Positions 1-11,039 of a DNA stretch of 64,000 bases are shown piece by piece (the stretch's first letter is position 1; each line of letters begins with the position of its first letter). The notes below the pieces were generated by a model, which was not told where the DNA came from, did not search any database, and worked only from the letters and a program-made list of their open reading frames with translations. The translations under genes and the position numbers were made by a program. This DNA is from Sorex araneus (lineage: Eukaryota; Chordata; Mammalia; Eulipotyphla; Soricidae), in NCBI RefSeq assembly GCF_027595985.1, contig NC_073313.1, positions 215,700,066 to 215,764,065 on the forward strand. Reading direction: 5' to 3'.

Positions 1-90
1 CTCAAAACATCCAGCCACCTCCTTGACACCTCACATGGTCACCCAATAAGAATCTGAAATGTAGTTATCAAAAATTGTGCTCATATCTGA

Positions 91-336
91 AGAAAGAAAG
101 AAATGAAAGAGGAAAGGAAGGAGGGAAGGAAAGAAGGAACGAAGGGCGGAAGGAAGGAAGGAAGGAAGGAAGGAAGGAAGGAAGGAAGGAAGGAAGGAAG
201 GAAGGAAGGAAGGAAGGAAGGAAGGAAGAACGGAAGGAAGGAAGGAAGGAAGGAAGGAAGGAAGGAAGGAAGGAAGGAAGGAAGGAAGGAAGGAAGGAAG
301 GAAGGAAGGAAGGAAGGAAGAACGGAAGGAAGGAAG
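91..336 (+). repeat. (GGAA)n microsatellite
   Basis: About 245 bp of GGAA tetranucleotide repeat with a few interruptions (GAAC, AACGG). The long Lys/Glu/Gly/Arg-rich frames through it are repeat artefacts. Confidence 0.98.
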
Positions 337-414
337 TTAGTTTCTGGGGTTTCCTGGTTAGCACTAGTCAGTTGATCAGCACAGAAACTCTACCTACCAC
401 CCTCTCTCTTCTCT

Positions 415-420
<6 letters not shown>

Positions 421-484
<64 letters not shown>
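421..484 (+). repeat. (CA)n microsatellite
   Basis: 32 uninterrupted AC dinucleotides preceded by a CT-rich run, about 85 bp after the GGAA repeat. Confidence 0.98.
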
Positions 485-486
<2 letters not shown>

Positions 487-1537
487 TTCTCACGAGCCTT
501 TCTAGTTGCTGGATTATTTAATAAGACAAATAAGATCTCTAAATTTATTCTAATGAACTTAGTTTTGGAACAAGACTCACATGCATTTGATATACTGGCA
601 AATTCAGGTGATCCAATCTATACTGAAGCTAGATTCCTTTTGGCTTTCTTTCATCCTAATTTGGTCCTGCCTCTCTCAACTAGAGAGCATCACTAGCCTC
701 CCAACCCATTTCTTTGCTTTCTCCTTTCCCTTCCTTTCCCCTGCCCTTCCTCCTACCCAGAGTCTATTATTCACTAAACAGTCCATTGCTCCTAAAAGTA
801 ACAAGCGTATCACTCTCTGCTCATAATCTTCTTGAGACTTCCCATCAGTCTTGAAATAGAATTAAAATGCTTGGCAATAGTACAAGATCCTCCTATATAG
901 TATTGCCCCTGGCTAACTTTTCTAGGTCACCTAATAGATCCCCCCTTGTTCTTTCATGCAAGCCTTCTTAAATGTCCTTAGACACTGTGAATACAGCACA
1001 ATTGCCTTGCTCCCTTTATCTGGAATATTTGTGTTCTCAGCTAACCAAATGGCTCATTGTTTTGTTTCATTCAGTTTTCTGCTTTATAGTAACCTCAATC
1101 AGGGAGCCATTACTGAGCATTCTCCAGTTTTCACCATTCTGTAACCCTTATATTACTGATTACCAATATCCAATTGCCACAAATATAGTGACTCAAAACA
1201 ACACAGATCTATTACTTTATATTGCTGAAGATTAGAATTTGAAACTCAGGAACTTTAGGCCAGTTTCTCTGGTCTAAAATAAAATGCATTAGTGTGCATT
1301 ACACCTTCCAACTTCTAGAGGTTGTTTGCATTACTTAACTTGTAACCCTTTCTTCTATCTTCAGAGTATTATTTTCTTTCTTCTGTCCCTCATTTCTTTA
1401 TCTGGCTTTGACCTTCCCTCTTTTTTATAGTAACTCCTGTGATAACATTGGGCTTACCAGAATTATTAATGTTTTACTGCATCTAAGAAGTCCCTTTTGC
1501 TTTCCTGCAAGAAAACATATACACAGGGTCTGAGGAT
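485..1537. other. Unique AT-rich intergenic sequence
   Basis: No gene, RNA or recognisable repeat was seen. Short frames of 60-87 codons lack any family resemblance. Confidence 0.5.
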
Positions 1538-1553
1538 TAAAACACAAGTGTTT

Positions 1554-2464
1554 CTGCTGGTGGGAATGCCGGCTAGTTCAGCCCTTTTGGAAAACAGTAT
1601 GGACGATTCTCAGAAAATTAGAGGTTGAGCTCCCATTTGACCCAGCAATACCACTGCTGGGAATATATCCCAGAGAGGCAAAAAAGTACAATCGAAACAA
1701 CATCTGCACATGTATGTTCATCGCAGCACTGTTTACAATAGCCAGAATCTGGAAAAAACCCGAATGCCCCAGAACGGATGACTGGTTGAGGAAACTTTGG
1801 TACATCTATACAATGGAATACTATGCAGCTGTTAGAAAAAAGGAAGTCAAGAATTTTGTAGTTAAGTGGATGGGCATGAAAAGTTTCATGCTGAGTGAAA
1901 TGAGTCAGAAAGAGAGAGACAGACATAGAAAGACTGCACTCATCTATGGTATATAGAATATCAGAGCGGGAGACTAATACCCAAGAACCGTAGAAATAAG
2001 TACCAGGAGGTTGACCCCATGGCTTCGCGGCTGGCCTCACGTTCCGGGGAAAGGGCAACTCAGAGAAGCAATCACCAACTACATTGTAGTTGAAGGCCAT
2101 GTGGGGGAAGGGAGTTGCGGGCTGAATGAGGGCTAGAGACTGAGCACAGCGGCCACTCAACACCTTTATTGCAAACCACAACAGCTAATTAGAGAGAGAG
2201 AACAGAAGGGAATGCCCTGCCACAGTGGCAGGGTGGGGTGGGGGGGAGATGGGATTGGGGTGGGTGGGAGGGACGCCGGGTTTACGGGTGGTGGAGAATG
2301 GGCACTGGTGAAGGGATGGGTTCCCGAACTTTGTATGAGGGAAGTATAAGCACAAAAGTGTATAAATCTGTAACTGTACCCTCACGGTGATTCTCTAATT
2401 AAAAATAAATAAATTATAAAAAAAATATATTAAAAAAAATACAAAAGAAAAAAAATAAAAAAAA
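1554..2464 (+). mobile_element. 5'-truncated young L1 (ORF2 C-terminus, 3'UTR, A-rich tail)
   Basis: The open frame at 1714-1956 is the L1 ORF2 C-terminal region (MFIAALFTIARIW, MEYYAAVRKKEV). It is followed by a G-rich 3'UTR tract (2229-2273) and an A-rich tail from about 2398. The element is flanked by a perfect 16-bp target-site duplication (TAAAACACAAGTGTTT at 1538-1553 and 2465-2480). The left junction reads TT/AAAA, the L1 endonuclease consensus. It is a dead copy, since only the 3' end was inserted. Confidence 0.93.
2229..2273 (+). other. G-rich tract in L1 3'UTR
   Basis: Multiple G3-G7 runs with short spacers, a quadruplex-type motif typical of mammalian L1 3'UTRs. Confidence 0.7.
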
Positions 2465-2734
2465 TAAAACACAAGTGTTTGTAGGCCACCATTAATATCT
2501 CCTATCACTTCTGTTTTATTTTTAAGCCCTAATTATTGCAATTGTTATATTTACTTGTTTATTGTCTAGTCTCCCTCATTGAATTAATACACTTAGAACA
2601 GTCCTGAAAATTAAGAAACAATAAATGTTTCCTGGAACATTGGAATAAATCTACTTGGTGGCAAAGTATTTATGTTATTATTGGATTCTCAGCATTGAGC
2701 AAAGTACACCTAGTACATTGCAACTGTTCAAGGA

Positions 2735-3486
2735 ATCACTGTATCACTGTATCATTGTATCACTGTCATACCGTTGTTCATCGATTTACTCAAGTGGGCA
2801 CCAGTAACGTCTCTATTACACTCAGCCCTGAGATTTTAGCAGCCTCTCCTTACTCGTCTTTCCCAACAATTGGAGGCTCTTTCAGGGTCAGGGGAATGAG
2901 ACCTATCATTATTGTTTTTGGCATATCGAATATGCCACGGGTAGCTTGCCAAGCTCTGCCATGTGGGCAGGATACTCTCTGTAGCTTGCCGGGCTCTTCG
3001 AGAGGTAAGTATATACCTTTTATTGTAATTGGGATATGAATACAACATAGGGAGCTTGCAAGGCTCACCCGTGTGGGCAAGAAACTCTTGGTAGCTTGTC
3101 AGGTTCTCCAAGAGGGAGAACCTATTGTTAGGTTAGCTAACCTATCATTAGTTCCAGGAGCTTGGTATTATAGTCTCTGGATGTTGGCCGTTGGTGGGAT
3201 TACAGGGCACCGGGGGCAGTCTCTGGGTGTGGCTGCCAAGTTACTGGAAAATGGGGGATCTGGGTGGAGAAGGCCCAGTCCCAATCCGAGCAGGTTTGGA
3301 GATCTCAGCCCTGGGTCCCATACACCTGGGTTCCTCTGCTGGAACCTTCATGCATGAGGCTTGTCCGAACATGTGGAAAGTGGTCTTGAGCATGGCTGTG
3401 GCTGGGTTCCAGAGGGCTTCAACTGTCAAGGATCTGCTTGGTGCGGGGTGGGAAAGGCAACCAGTCCCCTTTGAGGGGCCCCAGTG
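2735..3486 (-). mobile_element. Long composite RTE-tailed repeat (copy C1)
   Basis: Read on the minus strand: a roughly 330-bp unit also found at 4031, 35598, 35805 and 62920, then a SINE type-B-like body with about 90 extra bases (about 2819-2905), then the RTE-type 3' end and a (GTATCACT)n-like tail at 2735-2770. Non-coding. It looks like a non-autonomous element using the RTE 3' end. I do not recognise a named family. Confidence 0.65.
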
Positions 3487-4030
3487 AAGACAGCTCTAGT
3501 ACTTTTTTCAGGACCTACTGTTTCTGATCCCCCTTAAAAAAAATAAATACTTGAAAGAAAGTAATTGGAAAAAATTATGATTGACACAGAGTACAGAGAA
3601 TCCATGTAAGAAAGATATCCTTAACTGAACACAGCTTTTAAGGGATATCTACAAGAAGTTGATGAGAATGAGAGTCCCCCAAAATGGCTTAGAGTTAAAA
3701 AACGGGAAATAGCATGCATTTAAGAGATGCATGGTCAGTCTCTTCATATATTTAATGATCTGTTACATTTTTATAAGGCTCGATTTATTCTTTCTTGCTA
3801 CTGAGACTGGAACTTCCAAAGGAGAAATTTAGCAGTGGAAAATTTTGGCTTACTATACACCAGAATTCTTCACAGCAACTTGAACTCTAAACTCTAAACA
3901 GTATTTTTTATTGCTGGAAATACTTACTTTGATGTTAGGTATTATTTGGGACCATTTGATTTTATTCCATTTTTATTTTTACCTCATAGTACTACTATGT
4001 ACATAGTACATAGTATATAGTACTCATAGT
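3487..4030. other. Unique AT-rich intergenic sequence
   Basis: Nothing recognisable was seen apart from short A/T runs and a small tandem of TAGTAC-like motifs at 3988-4030. Confidence 0.45.
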
Positions 4031-4192
4031 ACCCAAGGCTGAGATCTCCAAGCCTGCTCGGATTTGGACTGGGCCTTCTCCACACAGACCCCCCATCTTC
4101 CAGTATCTTGGCAGCCACACCCACAAACTGCCCCCAGTGCCATGCCGTATAATCCCACCAATGGCCAACATCCAGAGACTATAAGACCAAGC
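4031..4192 (+). repeat. Composite-repeat unit fragment (copy C2)
   Basis: Reverse-oriented match to part of the unit in C1: shared blocks GAGATCTCCAAGCCTGCTCG and GCCAACATCCAGAGACTATA. The SINE-like body and RTE tail are absent. Confidence 0.65.
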
Positions 4193-4711
4193 AACCGGAA
4201 GATAGTGATGCTCAAGAAATAACTGAAAAAAATTCGTTTTACACTTATCTATAATAATTCCAAAACATCCCCAAAATGTTCTCTCTCTAGTTCTTGATAA
4301 TAAATTTCCCATAAGTAACATATTTTAGCATCATATATTTTGTATTATACATATCACATATAAATGCATAAAAATTGTGATCCAAGAAAATTTCATGAAG
4401 CCTCCTGAGCATTGCTTTTTCTGCTTTGGCTAAAGTTTGGTTCTTTTTGGGCCTTGAAATAAGAGTTTTACCTTGACAACCACAAGGTTGCTTCATCATT
4501 TGAGGAAAGGTCTAGAAACAGTCTTCATTCTTCAGAAATTTATGTCTGAAAAAAGGTTTTGTAAAACTCCCAACTATTCTAAATATTGTCTTTCAAGAGG
4601 CCATCAAGTAGGACCCAGTGAAAGTGTCCTAATAAGACAACTACTGAATTCAAGACCACTTCCTCAGTAACAGAATGTAAATCCATAGCAAACAGGCATT
4701 CAGATTTGTTA

Positions 4712-4893
4712 AAAGAGAACTGGAGATATAGTACAGTGGGTAGGGTACTTCCCTTGCACATGGGCAATTTAGGTTTAATCTCTGGAATCCCTAACCCTGC
4801 CAAGAGTGATATCTGAGCACAGAGCCAGGATTAAGCCCTGAGAACTGCTGGGTGTGTCCCCAAAACAAAACAAAACAAAAACAAAACAAAAAC
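4712..4893 (+). mobile_element. SINE type A (old copy)
   Basis: Diverged tRNA-like head (GGAGATATAGTACAGTGGGTAG), GAGCACAGAGCCAGGA body and a (CAAAA)n tail at 4860-4893. Confidence 0.8.
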
Positions 4894-6239
4894 AGATCTG
4901 CTAAAAGGGCAAGTTAAAAGAAAATTCCAGGGATAAATTTTGCAGTGTGAAGAATCCTATGTAACTCTCTTTGATCTCCCCAAAATCTCTGTTCTCAAAG
5001 TTTGAAATTTGTGTAACAATGGTTGTCTTTGTGTTCGAATTGCCATTGACATAGTTCTTTTTCAAGCTCCTATTTTTAGCATATTTTAAAATTAGACTTA
5101 CTAAATCCAGTTACCATAAAATCCAAACTCCTACCATGAGTTCTCAGACCTGGGTGAACTGATTCCTATCCATCTTCACAAATTTTATCTTTTGTCATTT
5201 CTCTCCATTCTTCCAATATTTATGTCCAAACTCATTAGCCATATTTTTCAGATAAACCAAGTTCATTTCTTAAACAGGGCCTTTGTGGTTTACTTTGTCA
5301 GAAACACTTTTCACCATGCCACTCAGATCAATTGCATATTCCTCCTCTCATAGGGTCCTCCCTTACCAATCAATCAAAAGTTGACGAGTAATCAATACTA
5401 TTTTCTTCATTACACATCCCACTATCTAAAAGTATACAGCTTATTTGTTCATTTATTTTTCATCTGTTTCCCAACTCCTAACAAATTGGTGCCTCAATGA
5501 GAACAGAAACATAGTCATTTTGTTTATGAGTCCATCATTTTTAACTAAAACAGAGCCTTTATCATAGCATACACTTCATAGATATGTTGAATGCATGAAT
5601 GAATAAGTTAGCTTTCATAATTTTCTGTCCATAAAGGTTGGAGCTCCACACACTTCTTTTAATTTTGAATGTATGTTTCTTAAGTTCTAATTAGGTCAAC
5701 TCCTTTAAAAATGTTATTTTTTTATCTATCATATATAGATATATAATATACAATGAGTTTCTCTGTTTATATCTGATATTGTTAGAAAAATGTCTCATGG
5801 GGAATTTAAAAAAAGAAAAATTGTGGCATTTGTGGCATTTAATTTTCTGTGTGAATATATTGGGTTAAATGAGTTCTACTTACTTTCATCTCTCAGTCAT
5901 TCTGAGGATAAATGGGAACACTGACAATGTGTCCAGAGGATTGCTTCCTTCTCATGCTGAGTGGAGATTTTGTCAGAATGTTCCTGGTACTCTGACTCCC
6001 GCTGCCTGAAAGGTAGAGAGCCATATGTCCCTATAATGATTACAGAGGGCAAAAATAGAATTCCATCATTTCAGGATATAATAGCTCCTTCCTGTGCCTT
6101 TTTTTGCAGTCATATTAAAATTAATTTTTTAAGTGTTCAAAGATGTCTGAATAAGGACAACTAATGTTTAGCTCATCCTGAAATCATAACAAATTTGCCA
6201 AAAGTTGTATTAATCTACATAATCTACATATAAACTGAC
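4894..6239. other. Unique AT-rich intergenic sequence
   Basis: No gene or repeat family could be recognised; only short low-complexity A/T runs. Confidence 0.4.
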
Positions 6240-7322
6240 TTAAAATGGCAGTGAATAAAGTTTTCACACTAGGCACAAAATATGAACACCCAAACAGATT
6301 GGAGGCCATGAGATACATCAATGTTGGGCAGCAGTTTGCAATTGGAAAGAGTGGCGTACTATATCCTGGAGAGCAAGGGTGGCTACCCCAAGCATCAAAT
6401 ACCCTGGTCCTATGATTCTATAGTTACAACTCTGGAACAAGAGGAAGAAATTATAGGGTACAGTTAGGAATCCAATCACTGGAAGGTGCTATCTTGACCT
6501 CTCTCCACCTCACTGTTAGCAGTGCTGGTAGATGCCATGGTGAGTGAATTCTCCATAGTAATATACCCGAAGGGCAAAATTTTGAATAATTCCACCCACT
6601 TTTAGCAAATAGTTAACTATCTAGGAACAGAGAAATAATTACAAGACTTCTTTCTATAGGAATAGCTGATTCTTGGCAGTCCCATATCTGACCTCAGTAA
6701 GCCATGACTCTACAGATAGAAAATACCATTTGGTTATACTGAAGGGGTTCCTACTGCTTATTGAGGTTCCCCACTGCTAATTGTGCAGCTTTGCCAGCCC
6801 ATGTCAGCCAGGCACTGCTCCCAACTGGCTCCAAAGGCTAGAGCTCTGTCACCAGCTGAGACAGTATTCCTAGCCTTCCCTTAAACCTTCCTTAATATAA
6901 GATTCCCAGCTACTGCTCACATGCATGTGACCAAGGGAAACCTAGTTGATGCCAAACACTAGTAACCTTAAGTTTCTTATCATCTCCCAGACTCATTCAA
7001 GCTTAGTGCCACAAGTTTAGGTACTTAAGAGTATACATTTCTAGTCATTTATAGCTCTAGAAACTGAAGTGCAGACAGGCCCTCGTAAAGCCTCAAACAT
7101 AACAGGAAGGTGGAGGAACTTGCCTATACTAATGAATCAGGACTACCACTTAGAATGAACTGCAAATATAAAAGAGTTAGCCAAACTACCAGGAGATTTC
7201 AAAGCAGCAGTGACATTCACTGAGATAGGATCAAAGTAAGGAAGCTTCAGTAAATCAGAGAATGTGTTATAAATATCTGGAAGAGTCCAAGAGAAAATCA
7301 CAGAACTAAAGAAAATAGTGGC

Positions 7323-7478
7323 TGAGGGCTGTGAGGATAGTACAGGGGTCATAGTGCTTATCTTGCTTGCTGCACACTCTAGTTCCATCCCCAGCACATA
7401 TATGGTTCTCTGAGCACTGTCATATGTAGTCCAATGCTTGCTGCTATAACAAAAATATGAACTGAAAAACAAGTGAGA
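7323..7478 (+). mobile_element. SINE type A (old copy) inside ancient L1
   Basis: Degenerate head GGATAGTACAGGGGTCATAG, then CCCAGCACATATATGGTTC and GAGCACTGTC. It interrupts the L1-like text between GTGGCTGAG and GTGAAATCAG. Confidence 0.65.
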
Positions 7479-7514
7479 GAGAGAGAGAGACAGCAGACAG
7501 ACAGACAGACAGAG
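7479..7514 (+). repeat. (GA)n/(CAGA)n simple repeat
   Basis: GA dinucleotides followed by CAGA tetranucleotides, probably grown from the SINE tail. Confidence 0.9.
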
Positions 7515-7900
7515 AGGCAGGCACATCACAAAATGAAAAAAAAAGTGAAATCAGTGAACTCAAAGATAAAGTAGTAAAAACCATCCAAAAAGCCCCCCAA
7601 AAAATTTAAAAAGAATCAGTACAATAGAGGTAGCATATATAAGTATAAGACATAAAAAAACCACACACATTTGCATTATAGTTATTCTAGAGAAAAGAGA
7701 AAGAAGGGGGAAATTTATTATTTGAAAAAATATTGGCTGCAGGATTTTCCTGAGCTCAGAAAGGAGTTAGACCTCCAGGTCTAGAAAACTTAGCATTCCA
7801 AATAAAACAAACCAAGACACATATCAAGTAACAAAAATCACTTTAAAAATTTGAAAAAAATCAAAGAGAGAAGGAAAGTAACAATGGGCACTATTTATTT

Positions 7901-8115
7901 TCAAGTTCACTGATTCTCTGTTATCTTGGTTTTTGTTTACCATTTATTCCTATTATTGTTGTAGAATATACTTTGCATGAATCTGATTCTTTACAAAGCA
8001 TGTGAAGTACAGTAAAAAGTTAAACAAGGCAATGTTTCATTTGTGTTTGAGAGCACATCTCTGAGATTATGGTGACAATAACCATACAATCTCTAGTTTT
8101 TCAATATACCACTCA
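7901..8115. other. Unique intergenic sequence
   Basis: Short AT-rich stretch with no recognisable element. Confidence 0.4.
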
Positions 8116-8294
8116 TTTTTTTTTTTTTTGCTTTTTGGGTCACACCCAGCGATGCACAGGGGTCACTCCTGGCTCATGCACTCAGGAATCACCCCTGGTG
8201 GTGCTCAGAGGACCATATGGTATGCTGGGATTCGAACCTGGGTAGGCCACGTGCAAGGCAAACGCCCTACCCGCTGTGCTATCACTCCAGCCCC
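8116..8294 (-). mobile_element. SINE type A
   Basis: Well-preserved copy: T-run and GCTTTTTGGGTCACACCC at the tail end, GGTGGTGCTCAGAGGACCAT, then the tRNA head with the B-box as GGATTCGAACC. Imperfect flanking duplication (CAATATACCACTCAT / CAATACAACTCAT). Confidence 0.92.
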
Positions 8295-8414
8295 CAATAC
8301 AACTCATTTTTTTCAGCTGTTTTTACCTCTTCACTCTGCCGTCCATGCCATTCTTTTTGTTGTTGTTGTTGTTCAATAAGAAAGTACCCATGATGGCACC
8401 TGGGTTGTTATATT

Positions 8415-8580
8415 TCTTTGTTTTGCTTGGGGGCCACACCAATATTCCACAGGGCCTACTCCTGGTTCTGCACGCAGTGATTACTCCTGGCATATGTGGT
8501 GCTGAGGATCCAATTTATGTTGGTTATGGGCCAGGCAAGTGCCCAACCTGGTTTATTGTGACTTTGGACCCACCTGAGTT
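8415..8580 (-). mobile_element. SINE type A (old copy)
   Basis: GGGGGCCACACCAATATTCC, ACTCCTGGTTCTGCACGCAG and GGCAAGTGCCC are recognisable but diverged. Confidence 0.7.
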
Positions 8581-8954
8581 GTGTGTAAGTCCTGTTTAGT
8601 ATTCATAAAAAGTTTGTGGTCCAGAGTTTTTTCCTAACTTTAAACTATTTTTTCTCTTTTAGTTTATTTGAATGTAACTCTTCTAGAAAATTTGTGAACT
8701 CCATATTTTATATGTGCACATAATTATACTATATCTTATAACAGAAAATCATTCCCAAATATCTTCAATGATGATCCCTTCTACTTTGAACTCCAACTTG
8801 GGCTCAAACATTATAATGCTTCTAATAGGATTGAAGAATTTTTGTTTAGGTAAACTATATCTTCCTATGAGTCCCTTGTTTGAGTTTTTGATATGAGGGT
8901 ATGTTTAACGGAACTTGTCTACATATTATATTTACTATTTTTATATATTGATTT

Positions 8955-9145
8955 TGGTTTTTGTTTTTATTATGGATCACACATTACAACTCTCAGGGCT
9001 TACTCCTGGCTTTGTATTCATGGATAAATCCTGATGGTGTTTTGAAGACTTTATGCAATGCCAGAGATCAAACCAGGGACAGAAGCAAACAAGGCCAGTA
9101 CCCTAACCTAACCCCTATACTATCTCCATACCACCTCATCTTTGC
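8955..9145 (-). mobile_element. SINE type A (old copy)
   Basis: ATGGATCACACATTACAACT, GGGCTTACTCCTGGCTTTGT and GATCAAACCAGGGACAG mark a degenerate minus-strand copy. Confidence 0.7.
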
Positions 9146-10770
9146 TTTAAGGCAAAGATTTCTTGTCTTTACAATGTTGTTTTAGTTGGAATATTTATTT
9201 TTTGGTAATTTAAAGTTATGCTTATTCTTCGCTGTCTTCTAAGACTCTTACTTATGTGGCTAAAATAAATAAATGTGCACTTTCAGTAGTCTGCCAAAAT
9301 CCTCATTAGCAAGATTCACAAGTTAATTAGGTACTTTTTCTTTCTTTCAGAATTGCTAATTCAGAATTGTTGGGGGCATTTTTATACACTAATCAAATGG
9401 GTTCACTCTCTGATCTCCTAGACTTTATAATGTGTCACTCAGCTCCTTCTTTAACCTTAGGGATCACAACCTTTTTTGTCATCCGAATGTCATGACAATA
9501 TGCAACTATCCTCTGCTCTTGTTCTAGAACAGGTGTGGACTCTTGAGAGAGTTCTGCTGAATTCTACGAGCTGAAGATACTATAAAATAGGACAAGATCA
9601 TGGTTACCAAGCGTTCCTCAGTCTTGGTACCTCAATCTCTGCCAAGCTGGTATTTACTAGTCTTTATGGAACTTCATAACCTTACCTCCAGAGGGGCTAA
9701 TCTAAACCTTTAGTTTTCCCTTTCAGCACCCTCTGATTGAAAGAGTCATTATGCATTTGTGCTCACATAAAGAAATCTGCTAAGAATAAACCTCCACTAC
9801 TCTCTGACCCTCGCTTCAAAGATTCCTTTTTCTATTCAGAATCTTAACTATCAAAAGAAACATTGCTCTTTCTAAAAGAATGATTTGCCTCTGCTAGGCA
9901 CCCTCACCTCTGCCTACCACTCTCCTCTATCAAAAACATCCACTTCTTATTCAATTTCATCTTCACTATATCCAGTTTCTCTATCACAATAAATCAAAAT
10001 AATCAAGCAACAGCAATATCACAATATATTTTATATAAAGCAATCCTCATTAGCATGGTAAAAAACTCAAATCAAATTGTCTTAAAAAATACCACCTAAT
10101 TGGAGAGCAAGGACAGCTTATTAAGATAATTGATCCACAAGATCAAAAAATAAAAACAGTGAAAGAAGCACTTCTTCTTTTCTATGTTTTTTTTTCTTTA
10201 GTGAAAGAATCGGACTCTCAGATTCCTCTACCACATACTAACTCTGTCCTCCATGTAGTCAGATAATTGCCACATGAAAATCTTATAATCCACATCTAAC
10301 ATCTCTAACCCATATCCAACTTTGTCATAAAAGGAGCCAGCACATGTCTCATTGTAGTCCCCACATAGACAAGGGAAGTGTCTCTTTTTCCAGAACTCAC
10401 AGTAAACAGTAAACTCTTCCTACATTTGGGAAAAACTCTATATTTTATTTTTCAGATCAGTATTTAAGTACAAACATGTTACCTTATATTATAAATAGAA
10501 TGAATATGGCATTTTAACCCTAGGATAAAGTTTTTAAACAAAATTATCCTTACTTTATTTGGTGAGTCTATTAATACTTCACTAAATATAGATAACAGTA
10601 TATGTTAAGTCACATGAAGATAAAAATTGAATAAAACTTTTACACAACCCCGATTCCTATTAAATGGCAATTTTTAACACTTTGTTCAAATATCAAAACT
10701 TTTACTAACTAAAATTTACATATTTAACACTAAAACTAATATATCCTAAGGAATTCAAATAAATACTCCT
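9146..10770. other. Unique AT-rich intergenic sequence
   Basis: No gene or recognisable repeat was seen. Confidence 0.45.
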
Positions 10771-10782
10771 ATACTTATGAAT

Positions 10783-11027
10783 CGGGCAGGAGTGATAGCA
10801 CAACAATTGGGCATTCGCCTTTCATGCTGCCAACCCGAGTTCGAGTCCTCCGCCCCTCTTGGAGAGCCCGGCAAGCTACCAAGAGTATCAAGCCTGCACG
10901 GCAGAGCCTGGCAAGCTACCCATGCATATTGGATATGCCAAAAACAGTAACAATAAGTCTCTCAGTGAGAGACGTTACTGGTGCCCGCTCAAACAAATCG
11001 ATGTGCAACGGGATGACAGTGACAGTG
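10783..11027 (+). mobile_element. SINE type B with perfect target-site duplication
   Basis: tRNA head (AGGAGTGATAGCACAACAAT; B-box GAGTTCGAGTCC), body CTCTTGGAGAGCCCGGCAAG, and 3' end GCTCAAACAAATCGATGTGC with a GACAGTGACAGTG tail and no poly(A). A perfect 12-bp duplication ATACTTATGAAT flanks it (10771-10782 and 11028-11039). The tail matches the 3' end of the RTE LINE at 37071. Confidence 0.95.
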
Positions 11028-11039
11028 ATACTTATGAAT

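Larger units (their letters stand above)
6240..7900 (+). mobile_element. Ancient L1-lineage fragment (5'UTR/ORF1-like, HAL1/L1M type)
   Basis: The text resembles old mammalian L1 5' regions and ORF1: AGTGGCGTACTATATCCTGGAG near 6350, GGAGATTTCAAAGCAGCAGT near 7190, GAAATCAGTGAACTCAAAGA near 7548, and AGGAGTTAGACCTCCAGGTC near 7762. No long frame survives. It is split by a SINE and a simple repeat at 7323-7514. Family assignment is from memory. Confidence 0.5.

Noticed and set aside
91..484. CRISPR-like or other direct-repeat array
   Set aside because: Uniform microsatellites without spacers, in a mammalian genome.
75..521. 148-codon Lys/Glu/Gly/Arg-rich frame
   Set aside because: Simple translation of the GGAA and CA microsatellites.
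1618..2181. 187-codon minus-strand frame
   Set aside because: Antisense to the L1 ORF2 end and 3'UTR; no protein family resemblance.
10783..11027. Possible real tRNA genes at the many A-box/B-box heads
   Set aside because: The heads cannot form a complete cloverleaf, continue into SINE bodies, and occur dozens of times with target duplications.
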